DNA of 38,024 nt from assembly GCA_937929945.1 (NCBI GenBank), contig CALFUK010000105.1:1-38024 (forward strand), written 5' to 3'. Positions 1 to 7,934 of the stretch are shown here, piece after piece. Under the pieces are notes generated by a model. The model was not told the DNA's origin. It was given only the letters and a program-made list of their open reading frames with translations, and searched no databases. The position numbers were made by a program, and so were the translations under genes. This DNA comes from an uncultured Saprospiraceae bacterium (GTDB lineage Bacteria; Bacteroidota; Bacteroidia; Chitinophagales; Saprospiraceae). Position 1 is the first letter of the stretch. Each line of letters opens with the position of its first letter.

Positions 1-1
1 C

Positions 2-1024
2 TCATAGCTCTAGTAAAAATTGCATGGTGTCTATGCCATCAGCATAATCTGTCAAAGTGGGTCTCTGTGCATGACCTAAAGGAAAAGAGTGTATACTTGG
101 AAGCTCTAATTTTGAAATGACGCATTGGACTTCAGACTCCCGCTCCTTAAGTGAATCCAGTACGGCAGGTATGTCCTGATAAAATTCATAATACACGCTG
201 GCTATACGCGAGGCTATCGATGTGGACTCCCTGAGTATGAGACTCCCACTGGCCAAAAACTCTTCCTTGTCCAGTAAAAAAATAGCGTAATTATAATCGT
301 AGTTGTTTTTGTATTTGTTATGCATGACCAGCTCCTTGAACTCATCGTGAAGAATGCCGAGCATGAAGTCAAAATTATATCCAGCAGGGACATATAGCTT
401 CGACACATTACGACAGCCGAGTCCAAAATAATCAAAGATGTCACTCCCCAAGGCCATCATTTCCTCTCGACTTTCATCACCAGTGAGTATCGCTACAGCA
501 TTTCTATTTCGTCGGATGATGTGTTTATGATTCCTGAAATAATATTCAAAGTGAACCGCAGAGTTGTTGCTGCCAGTAGCGATCACAGCATCATAGCCGC
601 TTAGCTTATCGACGCAGGTAAAATAGTCTGCAGTGCGCGGATCCACTTTTTCTAATTCACTGATCAGCAGCGGGATCAGCAGCTTGTCTTTGTCCGAGAG
701 CTTGATCATGCAGTGATGCCCTGCTATAAAACAGCTAAGGACATCATGAAATCCGACTAAGGGAATATTACCAGCTAAGATCAGGCCTACTCGCTGGGGT
801 GATCTATGCTGCTGTATCTGATACTGCTCCGTCCAGGCCTGTAACTTATCGAAAGCACAATATTCGTCCCTAATGGCAGTGATCGATTGAATAATATTCT
901 CTTGAGTAAACCACCTATTCTCCTGCTCTGCTCTCGTAAAAACGGACTTCATAGTTGCTTGGCCTAAGTCCATAAGTGCCTGTGACAGACCTGAGATAGC
1001 CTGCACTCTTTCTTCCAGTGTCAT
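2..1024 (-). CDS. LuxC-family acyl-CoA reductase
   Basis: Predicted NAD(P)H-dependent acyl-CoA reductase (LuxC, PF05893-like), which reduces a fatty acyl-CoA to the aldehyde in the cytoplasm. The 340-aa frame is complete, with ATG at 1024 and TGA at 2-4. Family-like features are the nucleotide-binding stretch VGLILAGNIPLVGFHD (about residues 79-94), ATGSNNSAVHFEYYF (149-163) and the likely catalytic Cys204 in GLGCRNVSKLYVP. LuxC itself is longer (about 480 aa); this compact length is what I recall for Bacteroidota versions. It starts 6 bp after the stop of the upstream pseudouridine synthase gene, so the two are almost certainly cotranscribed. The physiological substrate cannot be read from sequence, and no luciferase or LuxD/LuxE partner is visible. 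Confidence 0.85.
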   Translation of the reverse strand: MTLEERVQAISGLSQALMDLGQATMKSVFTRAEQENRWFTQENIIQSITAIRDEYCAFDKLQAWTEQYQIQQHRSPQRVGLILAGNIPLVGFHDVLSCFIAGHHCMIKLSDKDKLLIPLLISELEKVDPRTADYFTCVDKLSGYDAVIATGSNNSAVHFEYYFRNHKHIIRRNRNAVAILTGDESREEMMALGSDIFDYFGLGCRNVSKLYVPAGYNFDFMLGILHDEFKELVMHNKYKNNYDYNYAIFLLDKEEFLASGSLILRESTSIASRIASVYYEFYQDIPAVLDSLKERESEVQCVISKLELPSIHSFPLGHAQRPTLTDYADGIDTMQFLLEL

Positions 1025-1030
1025 ACGTTA

Positions 1031-2086
1031 TTACAATTTCTTATGTGTGACATAGTGTCTCCATTTATCCAGAACCTGAGTAAAATCTTCAGGAAGATCA
1101 GAATCAAACTTGACGTATTCCTTCGTTCTGGGATGTATAAATCCTAAGGACTTAGCGTGAAGTGCTTGTCTGGGCATGATCTTAAAGCAATTATTGACAA
1201 ACTGCTTATACTTAGTGTATACCGTACCCTTGACGACTAAATCTCCTCCGTACATTTCATCGCTGAAAAGAGGATGATTGAGGTATGACATATGGACTCT
1301 GATCTGGTGAGTCCTACCTGTCTCCAGCTTACATTTAATCAGGCTGACGTAATATAAATCTTCGATGACTTCATAATGAGTGATCGCGTGTTTACCAGAT
1401 TCTCCATCGGGGAATACGTGGCGCTTTCGTCTGTGAGTGGGATGCCTGCCAATGTGCTCATTAATGGTGCCTGAGGGCTCGTCAAAGTTACCCCAGACAA
1501 GGGCATAGTATTCTCTATCGATGCTGTGATCGAAAAACTGCTTCGCTAATAGAGTCATCGCTTCTTCTGTCTTAGCGATCACCAGTAGACCTGTTGTGTC
1601 TTTATCTATTCTATGGACCAGGCCAGGCCGCGAGCTGGGATCACCTGGCATCACGGGTAACACAGTCTCAGCAAAATAATGGGCTAATCCATTCACTAAT
1701 GTACCCGTGTAGTTACCGATACCCGGATGTACGACTAAGCCAGCAGGCTTATGTATGATCAGTAACTCTTCGTCCTCGTATCTGATGTCCAGATCCATCT
1801 TTTGAGGGACTAAGTCACCTGTCTCGAATGGAGGTCTGGGTATAAATAGAGTGATTAATTCGTTCGGGCTTATTTTATAATTTGGCTTAATGGATTTACC
1901 ATCTACCAAGACCATATCATTGCGACAGGCATTTTGAATTCTATTTCTAGATACCGCTTCGAGTTTATCCACCAGATAGTGATCAATGCGCATCGGCGTC
2001 TGACCTGGATCGACTTTAATTTCCTTTCGCTCAAACTTTACATCTTGAGTCATATCTGCTGGCTGCGTATCTGTCGTATTATCCAT
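1031..2086 (-). CDS. rluD: RluD-like 23S rRNA pseudouridine synthase
   Basis: Predicted RluA/RluD-family pseudouridine synthase that isomerises uridines in structured RNA, most likely 23S rRNA. The 351-aa protein has an N-terminal S4-like RNA-binding domain (about residues 30-85, with MRIDHYLVDKLEAVSRNRIQ). The catalytic domain follows, with IIHKPAGLVVHPG (110-122) and the hallmark HRIDKDTTGLLVIAKT (158-173), where Asp161 is the expected nucleophile; GRTHQIRVHM lies further on. Length is close to the usual 320-350 aa. The ATG at 2086 gives a 20-30-residue leader before the S4 domain, normal for Bacteroidota. It is first in a two-gene unit with the acyl-CoA reductase. The exact target uridine is assigned by family resemblance only. 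Confidence 0.92.
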   Translation of the reverse strand: MDNTTDTQPADMTQDVKFERKEIKVDPGQTPMRIDHYLVDKLEAVSRNRIQNACRNDMVLVDGKSIKPNYKISPNELITLFIPRPPFETGDLVPQKMDLDIRYEDEELLIIHKPAGLVVHPGIGNYTGTLVNGLAHYFAETVLPVMPGDPSSRPGLVHRIDKDTTGLLVIAKTEEAMTLLAKQFFDHSIDREYYALVWGNFDEPSGTINEHIGRHPTHRRKRHVFPDGESGKHAITHYEVIEDLYYVSLIKCKLETGRTHQIRVHMSYLNHPLFSDEMYGGDLVVKGTVYTKYKQFVNNCFKIMPRQALHAKSLGFIHPRTKEYVKFDSDLPEDFTQVLDKWRHYVTHKKL

Positions 2087-2107
2087 ATGTATCTTAAGTA
2101 GACAAAA

Positions 2108-2138
2108 ATATCAGTTTAATGTGTAACAAAACTGATAT
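2108..2138. promoter_or_regulatory. Inverted repeat in rluD leader
   Basis: A perfect 10-bp inverted repeat, ATATCAGTTT / AAACTGATAT, is separated by an 11-nt loop. It lies 22 bp upstream of the rluD-like ATG. It could be an operator or a 5'-UTR hairpin; there is no T-run that would make it an obvious terminator. Function is inferred only from position and symmetry. Confidence 0.4.
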
Positions 2139-2312
2139 AAAAGTAAATCGATGAAATAATTCTTACCTATCGTGACCTTAAAGGGTATTGATGTCGGATA
2201 CTACTATGTAAAGGCATCATAGAGTCCCAAAATGACCGAGTCATCATTAAGGCTATGCATCATAGCTCCCTATATGATGAAGTACTTGGATAAGAATGCG
2301 AAACTTCGGTGT

Positions 2313-2831
2313 TTAGCTGTGTAGTGTAATGTCAGACCTCAAGCCTAATTCTACGACGCTGACGTCTTTCAGCTTAGCTGCTACAATACTAAATTTAATG
2401 ATGGTTCTGAACTTATGAAAGCCGACAATACCACAGGCTCCAGGATTCATGTGTATGAGTGAGAGGTCTTTATCAGGCATGATCTTTAAGATATGCGAAT
2501 GACCACATATATACAGATCAGGTCTTTCTTTGGTTAGAATAGCCTTAACTCGCTTATTATATCGGCCAGGATAGCCTCCGATATGGGTCATAAACACTTT
2601 AAGCCCATCACATTCGAAAAGCTCATCGAGTGGAGTCAGTTCTTGCATCTCTTTATCATCTATGTTACCATATACGATGCGGAGAGGCTTTTTTAATTCT
2701 TTCAGCTGGTCCAAGACTTCTATATTGCCGATGTCTCCACCGTGCCATATTTCGTCAGCATCCTGCAAATGTGGGATGACGTCAGCTCCTAAATAACTAT
2801 GTGTGTCTGAGATTAATGTAATGCGCTTCAA
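2313..2831 (-). CDS. YfcE/MJ0936-type metallophosphoesterase
   Basis: Predicted small cytoplasmic binuclear-metal phosphodiesterase of the calcineurin-like superfamily (YfcE/MJ0936 type). All expected metal ligands are visible in 172 aa: D9-T-H11, G-G-D33, G-N56 in YGNIDD, H83 in MTHIGG, and H111-S-H113 in CGHSH. Family length is 160-185 aa. The start appears to be TTG at 2829-2831: the conserved beta strand (KRITLISDTH) begins at residue 2, no in-frame ATG precedes it, and an in-frame TAG lies about 20 bp upstream. It is separated from rluD by 226 bp, so it probably forms its own unit. The natural substrate of this family is generally unknown. Confidence 0.88.
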   Translation of the reverse strand: MKRITLISDTHSYLGADVIPHLQDADEIWHGGDIGNIEVLDQLKELKKPLRIVYGNIDDKEMQELTPLDELFECDGLKVFMTHIGGYPGRYNKRVKAILTKERPDLYICGHSHILKIMPDKDLSLIHMNPGACGIVGFHKFRTIIKFSIVAAKLKDVSVVELGLRSDITLHS

Positions 2832-2962
2832 ATGCTTAGAATTTATAATTTTCTATGGTATGAAGCGCACTACTATTGATTGATATGCAACGCATCACTT
2901 CAACTCTCTACATTAAAATAACTTTATGCTTCCCGATGGATTATTCATTCAGGAAACTAAAA

Positions 2963-3802
2963 CTATTTAGATGCTTTAGGTTTAGAAGTGGTTGCTGATT
3001 TTCTTGGTCTACCTCTTCTGGCTACTGGCTTAGCCGCTGACACTGGCTTCTTAGCTGCAGGTGTCGTTTTGCTTCCTGTAGATTTTGCTGCAGTAGCTGT
3101 CTTGGCTTTTGCTGGTCTACCTCTTTTAGCAGCAGGCTTAGTAGTAGATTTAGCTGTGGTTGACGCGGCTTTGGCTGGTCTACCTTTTTTTGCAGCTGAT
3201 GCAGCCGTAGTTTTAGCTTTGGCTGGTCTACCTCTTTTAGCAGCTGGTTTGGCTACACTTTTAGTAGCTGTCGCTTTTTTCACTGCAGTGGCTTTTTTTG
3301 CAGCTGGCTTAGTTGTAGCCTTTTTAGCGGCTGCGGTCTTAGCTCTTGCTGGTCTGCCTCTCTTTGCTGCTGGCTTAGCAGTGGCTGTTTTGGCAACTGT
3401 AGTTTTAGCTTTTGCAGGCCTACCTCTTTTTGCTGCCGGCTTAGCAGTTGATTTTGCAGTGGCTTTTTTAGTGACCGTTGCTTTTGCTTTTGCAGGTCTG
3501 CCTCTTTTTGATGCTGGCTTGGCGCTTTTCTTAGCTGCTGGCTTTGCTTTTTTAGCAGCAGGTTTTGCTTTCTTAGCTGCTGGCTTAGCTTTCTTAGCAG
3601 CAGGTTTTGCTTTTTTAGCAGCAGATTTTTTCTTAGTGGATGAAGCCTTTTTAGAAGCTTTTTTAACAGAGGGTTTTGCTGATGCTTTTTTCAGAGCAGC
3701 TTCTTTTTTCTTCAATGCCTTCTCTGCATCTTTCACCTTTTTCTTAGCTGCCTTTACAGCTTCTTTCAATTTTTTTATTTCCTTTTTACCGGCCATATTC
3801 AT
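2963..3802 (-). CDS. Histone H1-like protein with seven AT-hooks
   Basis: A 279-aa nucleoid-associated protein made almost only of Ala, Lys, Pro, Thr, Arg and Gly. Residues 5-40 are Lys/Ala/Glu-rich and predicted helical or coiled coil. Residues 62-92 are a tandem KAKPAAK heptad repeat. From residue 99 there are seven AT-hook cores with central GRP at about 101, 127, 149, 191, 207, 228 and 264, mostly in the context AAKRGRPAKAK. AT-hooks bind the minor groove of AT-rich DNA, so a chromatin-compacting or architectural role is likely; Lys/Ala/Pro-rich histone-like tails are known in bacteria and recall eukaryotic H1. Start choice is ambiguous between M1 (3802) and M3 (3796). The repeats invite length variation between strains. 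Confidence 0.85.
   Translation of the reverse strand: MNMAGKKEIKKLKEAVKAAKKKVKDAEKALKKKEAALKKASAKPSVKKASKKASSTKKKSAAKKAKPAAKKAKPAAKKAKPAAKKAKPAAKKSAKPASKRGRPAKAKATVTKKATAKSTAKPAAKRGRPAKAKTTVAKTATAKPAAKRGRPARAKTAAAKKATTKPAAKKATAVKKATATKSVAKPAAKRGRPAKAKTTAASAAKKGRPAKAASTTAKSTTKPAAKRGRPAKAKTATAAKSTGSKTTPAAKKPVSAAKPVARRGRPRKSATTSKPKASK
3527..3619 (-). repeat. 21-bp tandem repeat (KAKPAAK) in H1-like gene
   Basis: About four tandem copies of a 21-bp unit code for the heptad KAKPAAK near residues 62-92 of the H1-like protein. The copies differ mainly at silent positions (for example gca/gct Ala and aaa/aag Lys codons). Such in-frame repeats usually vary in copy number by slippage. Confidence 0.7.
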
Positions 3803-3816
3803 TTATTAATTATAAA

Positions 3817-3830
3817 ATATTGTGCAATAT
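3817..3830. promoter_or_regulatory. Palindrome upstream of H1-like gene
   Basis: The 14-bp perfect inverted repeat ATATTG-TG-CAATAT lies 14 bp upstream of the first ATG of the H1-like gene. Its position suits an operator or mRNA-leader element. No clear TAnnTTTG promoter was found in the 108-bp gap 3803-3910. Confidence 0.3.
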
Positions 3831-3910
3831 ACGCTTATTACAATTTATTCGAACGCAAAATGAGGTTTTCTTAGCTATTCCTGCACTGCTGACATTTAGT
3901 CTTTAGTTCG

Positions 3911-6900
3911 TCAATGATCATTTTCTAATTTATACATCTTAATCGATTGCATAATTCCACCACCTTTCACTTGGCATATTAATAATCCTGTTGACTTAGT
4001 TTGGCTTAGATCAATATTCAAATAATTTTCTCCCTGCTCCATTTCTTGGATCTTAGATATCAGTCGCTTTCCTGTTAGATCATATACAGACCACTGGTAA
4101 GTTCCGGCCTCTTCTGTCTCGATTTTCACAGTGGTTAGATTGGTAAAAGGATTCGGTACATTCTGGTTGATGATCAATTCATTGTGCTTCATGTCCCAGT
4201 CTGACGACAAATGAACTGCATCTAATTGATGATTGTATATTTCATTAGCTATTCTTGGAGATTGAAGATTAATTGATTGCTTTATATCGAAACTATTACT
4301 CTGGACCTTATTTCGAAATACGACTGAAAATAAAGATTGTTCGCTATCGATCAAAATTTCATTTTCGTAAGTGTTAGATATAAATATGCTTCCCGCACTT
4401 AGCTTATACCGATTCTTTGGAATGACTTGTCCATCATGAGCTAATAGACTGATGATTTCTATATCTGTCTCATCATATTCGAGACCATACTGCCAGCCAT
4501 AGATAGAAATTTTGTCCTCGGGATAAAATGAAATATGCACCAATCCATCTCCCTTATCATTCGTTTCTTTAGCTGTAAGTGCGATTGTATTTCTATTTTT
4601 TGATTTTAGTTTTTTATTATCATGACTCACACTACCATTCACATCACCCATTTTAACAGAGATCACAGCTATATCATTCTGTATTTCTTGTAAGTTATTG
4701 ATGGATATTCTGTCTGGAAAAAAATAAGGCTTTTCTGGATCAGCAAATTCAAAAGCTGAATTAATAAAAGTCCAATTCTGATTAATCGGAAATGTACTAC
4801 TATAACCCAAAATGACTTTTCTGATGTGCAATAAATCAGAAACGGAAATCGACTTTGATCCATCGACATCCGCAGCTACTAATTTGTAAGAAGATTCTAT
4901 TTTTTTATGACCCAAAATATGTTGCTGTAGCGTAATTATGTCTAATGTGCTCACTCCGTCAGATACCTCACCATAGCCTTCAGGAATTAATTCATGTTGA
5001 TGTTGAGGATTCACCGCATCAAATGAAAATTCACCTTGGCTACCCGTCATGATAGACCTTTCTTCGTCATTTTCCATTTCTTTCAGTCTGATCATCATAT
5101 TTTCTATTCCATTCAAAGAGACATCAAGTACTTTTCCAGAAATAAATCCGCTGCTGGTATCATTTTCTGAGCAGACATTAAAATTATCAGTGACCTTAAT
5201 CATGACTTGACAAGAACTATAATTACCATCCTCAACTATTGCAAAAACTTCTAACTCTTCGACATAAGCTACTCCCGCTCCATCTGAAAATTGTTGACAG
5301 CTGATGATTTTAAGAATCTCCTTAGGATCGGTAGAAAAGGCATAGGTGAAATCTGATTCGACTCCACACGACAGAGATACATCCTTGATAAAATCTTTGG
5401 CCCAAATCTCGCTTTGCCCATCCACACCCAGAGATACTGCTACCTCAGCTATGCATATCTGATGGATCGTCAGTTGATTTTTTATTTGTACATCGATATC
5501 ACATTGGCTTCCATTTCCACAGCCATCTACGACCTGGAAGCTAATCAGGTGTCTTCCAGCAGGAAGTGATGCTGACACCAGAGCTCCTTCACCCATCAGG
5601 GCTGAATCCAATTCACCAGTCTGATAGAGGTCTATGGCATAAGAATAATGTAACTCGGACAAGGTACATGCGTCTTCAGCCAGCATCTGCAGTGACACAT
5701 GTGCATCACAGGCTCCAGCTTCTGCATTGATCACTACATCCTCGCATCCAGTGACGAATTGAGGCACAGTATCATCATTCACTTTTATTTGTTGCACATG
5801 AGTCCAATACCCGTCCGAGGCATTTGATCCTGGATCGTATTTACACCAATCTATGACCGACCATGTTCTTAATATCTTAGCACAGGCTTCATCCGTATCG
5901 TAGAATACTTGATCTTCATAATTATAAGCCACATTGCCACAATCTTTGTGATTAATGACCGGCTCACCAGTCTCTTGCAAATGTTCTTCTGTATAGTGAC
6001 ATACAGATAAGACTTTATTCCTCGGCCACTTGATATGATGTGCTTGGACTGGATCATGATCAGACAATGTGATCTGCTGGATGCAGGTTTCCCAATTACC
6101 ATGATGATCAGACACCTTCCACTCACGGTATATATCTCCTATTCCACAAGCATTCATAGCTGACTTATCGTCTTGATACTCCATACTCATACCACAATTA
6201 TCATAGGCATCTGGCTCACCATTCGTGAGTGATGTATTATGATAATCTTGATCGCAGTGCAGTGATATAGCTTCAGGACAGTGATTGATAATCGGCTTCA
6301 CCTTATCCTGAATGCTAATCTGAGTGTGACAGTCTGAAAAATTACCGAAAGCATCAAATACACGCAGGATAACTTTATGATGATCTTCATCTGTATCATT
6401 ACAGCAGAAGTACAGCTCATCTCCAAATTCGCTGTCCTCCTCTCTGCCCGCACAATAGGTCTTTTCTCTTTTTATTTTTTGATCGACGATAGCGCAGTTA
6501 TCATAGCTATGATGATTTAATTGGTCAGCGATGAGGGTGGCAAATCCTTCTCCCGTCAGCGTAACGACCGTATTTTTCTCGCATATCGCAATAGGTGCCT
6601 GCTTATCTTTAATGATAAATGTTTTATGTGCTTTAGAGCTATGACCACACTCATCCGTCACTGTGTATACCATATATATCGTATCCAATGGAATATCGGT
6701 AAACCCAAAGCTGCCATCATCATGACGGATCAGGCCCTCAGATGTTAGCTTATCATATGGGTCGGACTGAGCTATTTTTATTTTATAAGAGAGCTCATAG
6801 GTCGTCGGTGAGCAGTCATACACTTCTAATGGAAAGGGTACTGTATCCATCCTAGCTGTGCAGTCCTCACTATTGAGACTGAAGTATACTGGCTCATGAT

Positions 6901-7855
6901 CATAGACCAAAATAGGCGCAGCATCATCTTCCAATTTAATCACTTGATCTCTGACCAGGCTCTCCCCTGTGCACCAATCGATCACATGCCACTTCCGCAA
7001 TATTTTAGACTCATTGCCACAAGTAGCAAACTGAGTGTCTTCAAATTTCACCTTGATGTTATGACAAAACTCTCCCCCTGGTGATCCCGTGCCATAGGGA
7101 TAGGGCTGCGTCGATGGAAATCCGCTATCTAAAAATTCAATTTGATTCGCTCTCCCAATACTATCATTATGAAATATGGTAAAATCACACGAAATGGCTG
7201 GATAATGCCTCCCATCGTAATCGTGGGGAAAGCTTATCTCATCCAGACCTTGCTGCTTCACATAAATGGTCTGCGTGCAGCTATAAGCATAATCTGACAT
7301 ATTATGCATCGTCCAGGTCCGGTATATGATTTGGCTGTATTTATCCTCTGGACAAATAAATTCTTCGATGTGATCTTCGTATGACATGCGATATGCACCA
7401 CACTTCGAGCCGATTAGTTCGGGCTCGTCCATGTGCCATAGGGTATCAGGATAGCTGCTGCAAGGCACGATGATGTCACCACATCCACCAAACTCAGGAA
7501 AAATTTTGCTATCTACGAATAAGGTGGCCCAACAAGAGACTGAGGACGTCGGATGTGTGATGGTGACCTTAAGCTCCTGCCCTACTTCAGCGGCAGTCAT
7601 GGTGTGATCTGGAATGATGGACCCACGTTTATCTTCCACCTGGATCAGGTAGTCTACATAGCGGTCTGGATTTTCTAAGATATGATCAGCTCTAACTTCA
7701 ATTTGACAATTTTCTTTGAGTGATATTTGGATCGACTCATTACAGACGAGGCCTTCTTGAGCACTTATCTGCACTTGGCTACATAGTAAAGAGACACCGA
7801 TCAATATGCATTGACACAGGTGCTGTATGCTAGTGTATTTTGGTGTGGTGATCAT
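3911..7855 (-). CDS. T9SS type-A secreted HYR/dockerin-like protein, 1314 aa
   Basis: Large predicted surface or released protein, exported by Sec and then the type IX secretion system. I place the start at ATG 7855, giving a signal peptide ending near QISAQ; a frame extension to a GTG at 7900 would run through a terminator hairpin and bury the signal. Next comes an N-terminal module (about residues 36-130, CNESIQISL...CWATLFVD) shared with the two neighbouring giants. Several HYR-like beta-sandwich repeats follow, with the signatures WHVIDWCTG (about 293) and WSVIDWCKY (about 667). A CnaB/carboxypeptidase-regulatory-like segment (about 900-950), a dockerin-like region with Ca-loop DVDGSKSISVSD (about 1000) and a type-A sorting domain (NQNVPNPF to the end, about 1228-1314) complete it. 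No enzyme motif is visible; adhesion or matrix function is inference. Confidence 0.85.
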   Translation of the reverse strand: MITTPKYTSIQHLCQCILIGVSLLCSQVQISAQEGLVCNESIQISLKENCQIEVRADHILENPDRYVDYLIQVEDKRGSIIPDHTMTAAEVGQELKVTITHPTSSVSCWATLFVDSKIFPEFGGCGDIIVPCSSYPDTLWHMDEPELIGSKCGAYRMSYEDHIEEFICPEDKYSQIIYRTWTMHNMSDYAYSCTQTIYVKQQGLDEISFPHDYDGRHYPAISCDFTIFHNDSIGRANQIEFLDSGFPSTQPYPYGTGSPGGEFCHNIKVKFEDTQFATCGNESKILRKWHVIDWCTGESLVRDQVIKLEDDAAPILVYDHEPVYFSLNSEDCTARMDTVPFPLEVYDCSPTTYELSYKIKIAQSDPYDKLTSEGLIRHDDGSFGFTDIPLDTIYMVYTVTDECGHSSKAHKTFIIKDKQAPIAICEKNTVVTLTGEGFATLIADQLNHHSYDNCAIVDQKIKREKTYCAGREEDSEFGDELYFCCNDTDEDHHKVILRVFDAFGNFSDCHTQISIQDKVKPIINHCPEAISLHCDQDYHNTSLTNGEPDAYDNCGMSMEYQDDKSAMNACGIGDIYREWKVSDHHGNWETCIQQITLSDHDPVQAHHIKWPRNKVLSVCHYTEEHLQETGEPVINHKDCGNVAYNYEDQVFYDTDEACAKILRTWSVIDWCKYDPGSNASDGYWTHVQQIKVNDDTVPQFVTGCEDVVINAEAGACDAHVSLQMLAEDACTLSELHYSYAIDLYQTGELDSALMGEGALVSASLPAGRHLISFQVVDGCGNGSQCDIDVQIKNQLTIHQICIAEVAVSLGVDGQSEIWAKDFIKDVSLSCGVESDFTYAFSTDPKEILKIISCQQFSDGAGVAYVEELEVFAIVEDGNYSSCQVMIKVTDNFNVCSENDTSSGFISGKVLDVSLNGIENMMIRLKEMENDEERSIMTGSQGEFSFDAVNPQHQHELIPEGYGEVSDGVSTLDIITLQQHILGHKKIESSYKLVAADVDGSKSISVSDLLHIRKVILGYSSTFPINQNWTFINSAFEFADPEKPYFFPDRISINNLQEIQNDIAVISVKMGDVNGSVSHDNKKLKSKNRNTIALTAKETNDKGDGLVHISFYPEDKISIYGWQYGLEYDETDIEIISLLAHDGQVIPKNRYKLSAGSIFISNTYENEILIDSEQSLFSVVFRNKVQSNSFDIKQSINLQSPRIANEIYNHQLDAVHLSSDWDMKHNELIINQNVPNPFTNLTTVKIETEEAGTYQWSVYDLTGKRLISKIQEMEQGENYLNIDLSQTKSTGLLICQVKGGGIMQSIKMYKLENDH

Positions 7856-7881
7856 CAGGTGGTTTGAATTACGAATTACCC

Positions 7882-7920
7882 TAAAAAAATCAACCTGCAC
7901 CAGACTTTTCTGGCACAGGT
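7882..7920 (-). terminator. Rho-independent terminator after the 1376-aa gene
   Basis: A hairpin at 7893-7920 (ACCTG-ca-CCAGA, loop CTTT, TCTGG-ca-CAGGT) reads on the minus strand into TTGATTTTTTT (7882-7892). It begins 14 bp past the stop of the 1376-aa gene and ends about 27 bp before the ATG of the next gene in the same direction. It therefore either separates the two transcripts or acts as an attenuator between them. Confidence 0.7.
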
Positions 7921-7934
7921 ATCCTCCTAAGTAA

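Noticed and set aside
2-1024. lux bioluminescence operon suggested by the LuxC-type reductase
   Set aside because: No luxA/B/D/E-like genes are present, and this reductase family is widespread in non-luminous Bacteroidota.
2988-3809. A 273-aa plus-strand frame antisense to the H1-like gene
   Set aside because: It is the reverse-strand shadow of Lys/Ala/Pro codons (reads as Ala/Leu/Phe/Val repeats). The sense protein with AT-hooks and heptads is clearly the real one.
7856-7900. N-terminal extension of the 1314-aa protein to GTG 7900
   Set aside because: It would overlap the terminator hairpin and place 15 residues before the signal peptide; the ATG at 7855 gives a normal signal sequence.
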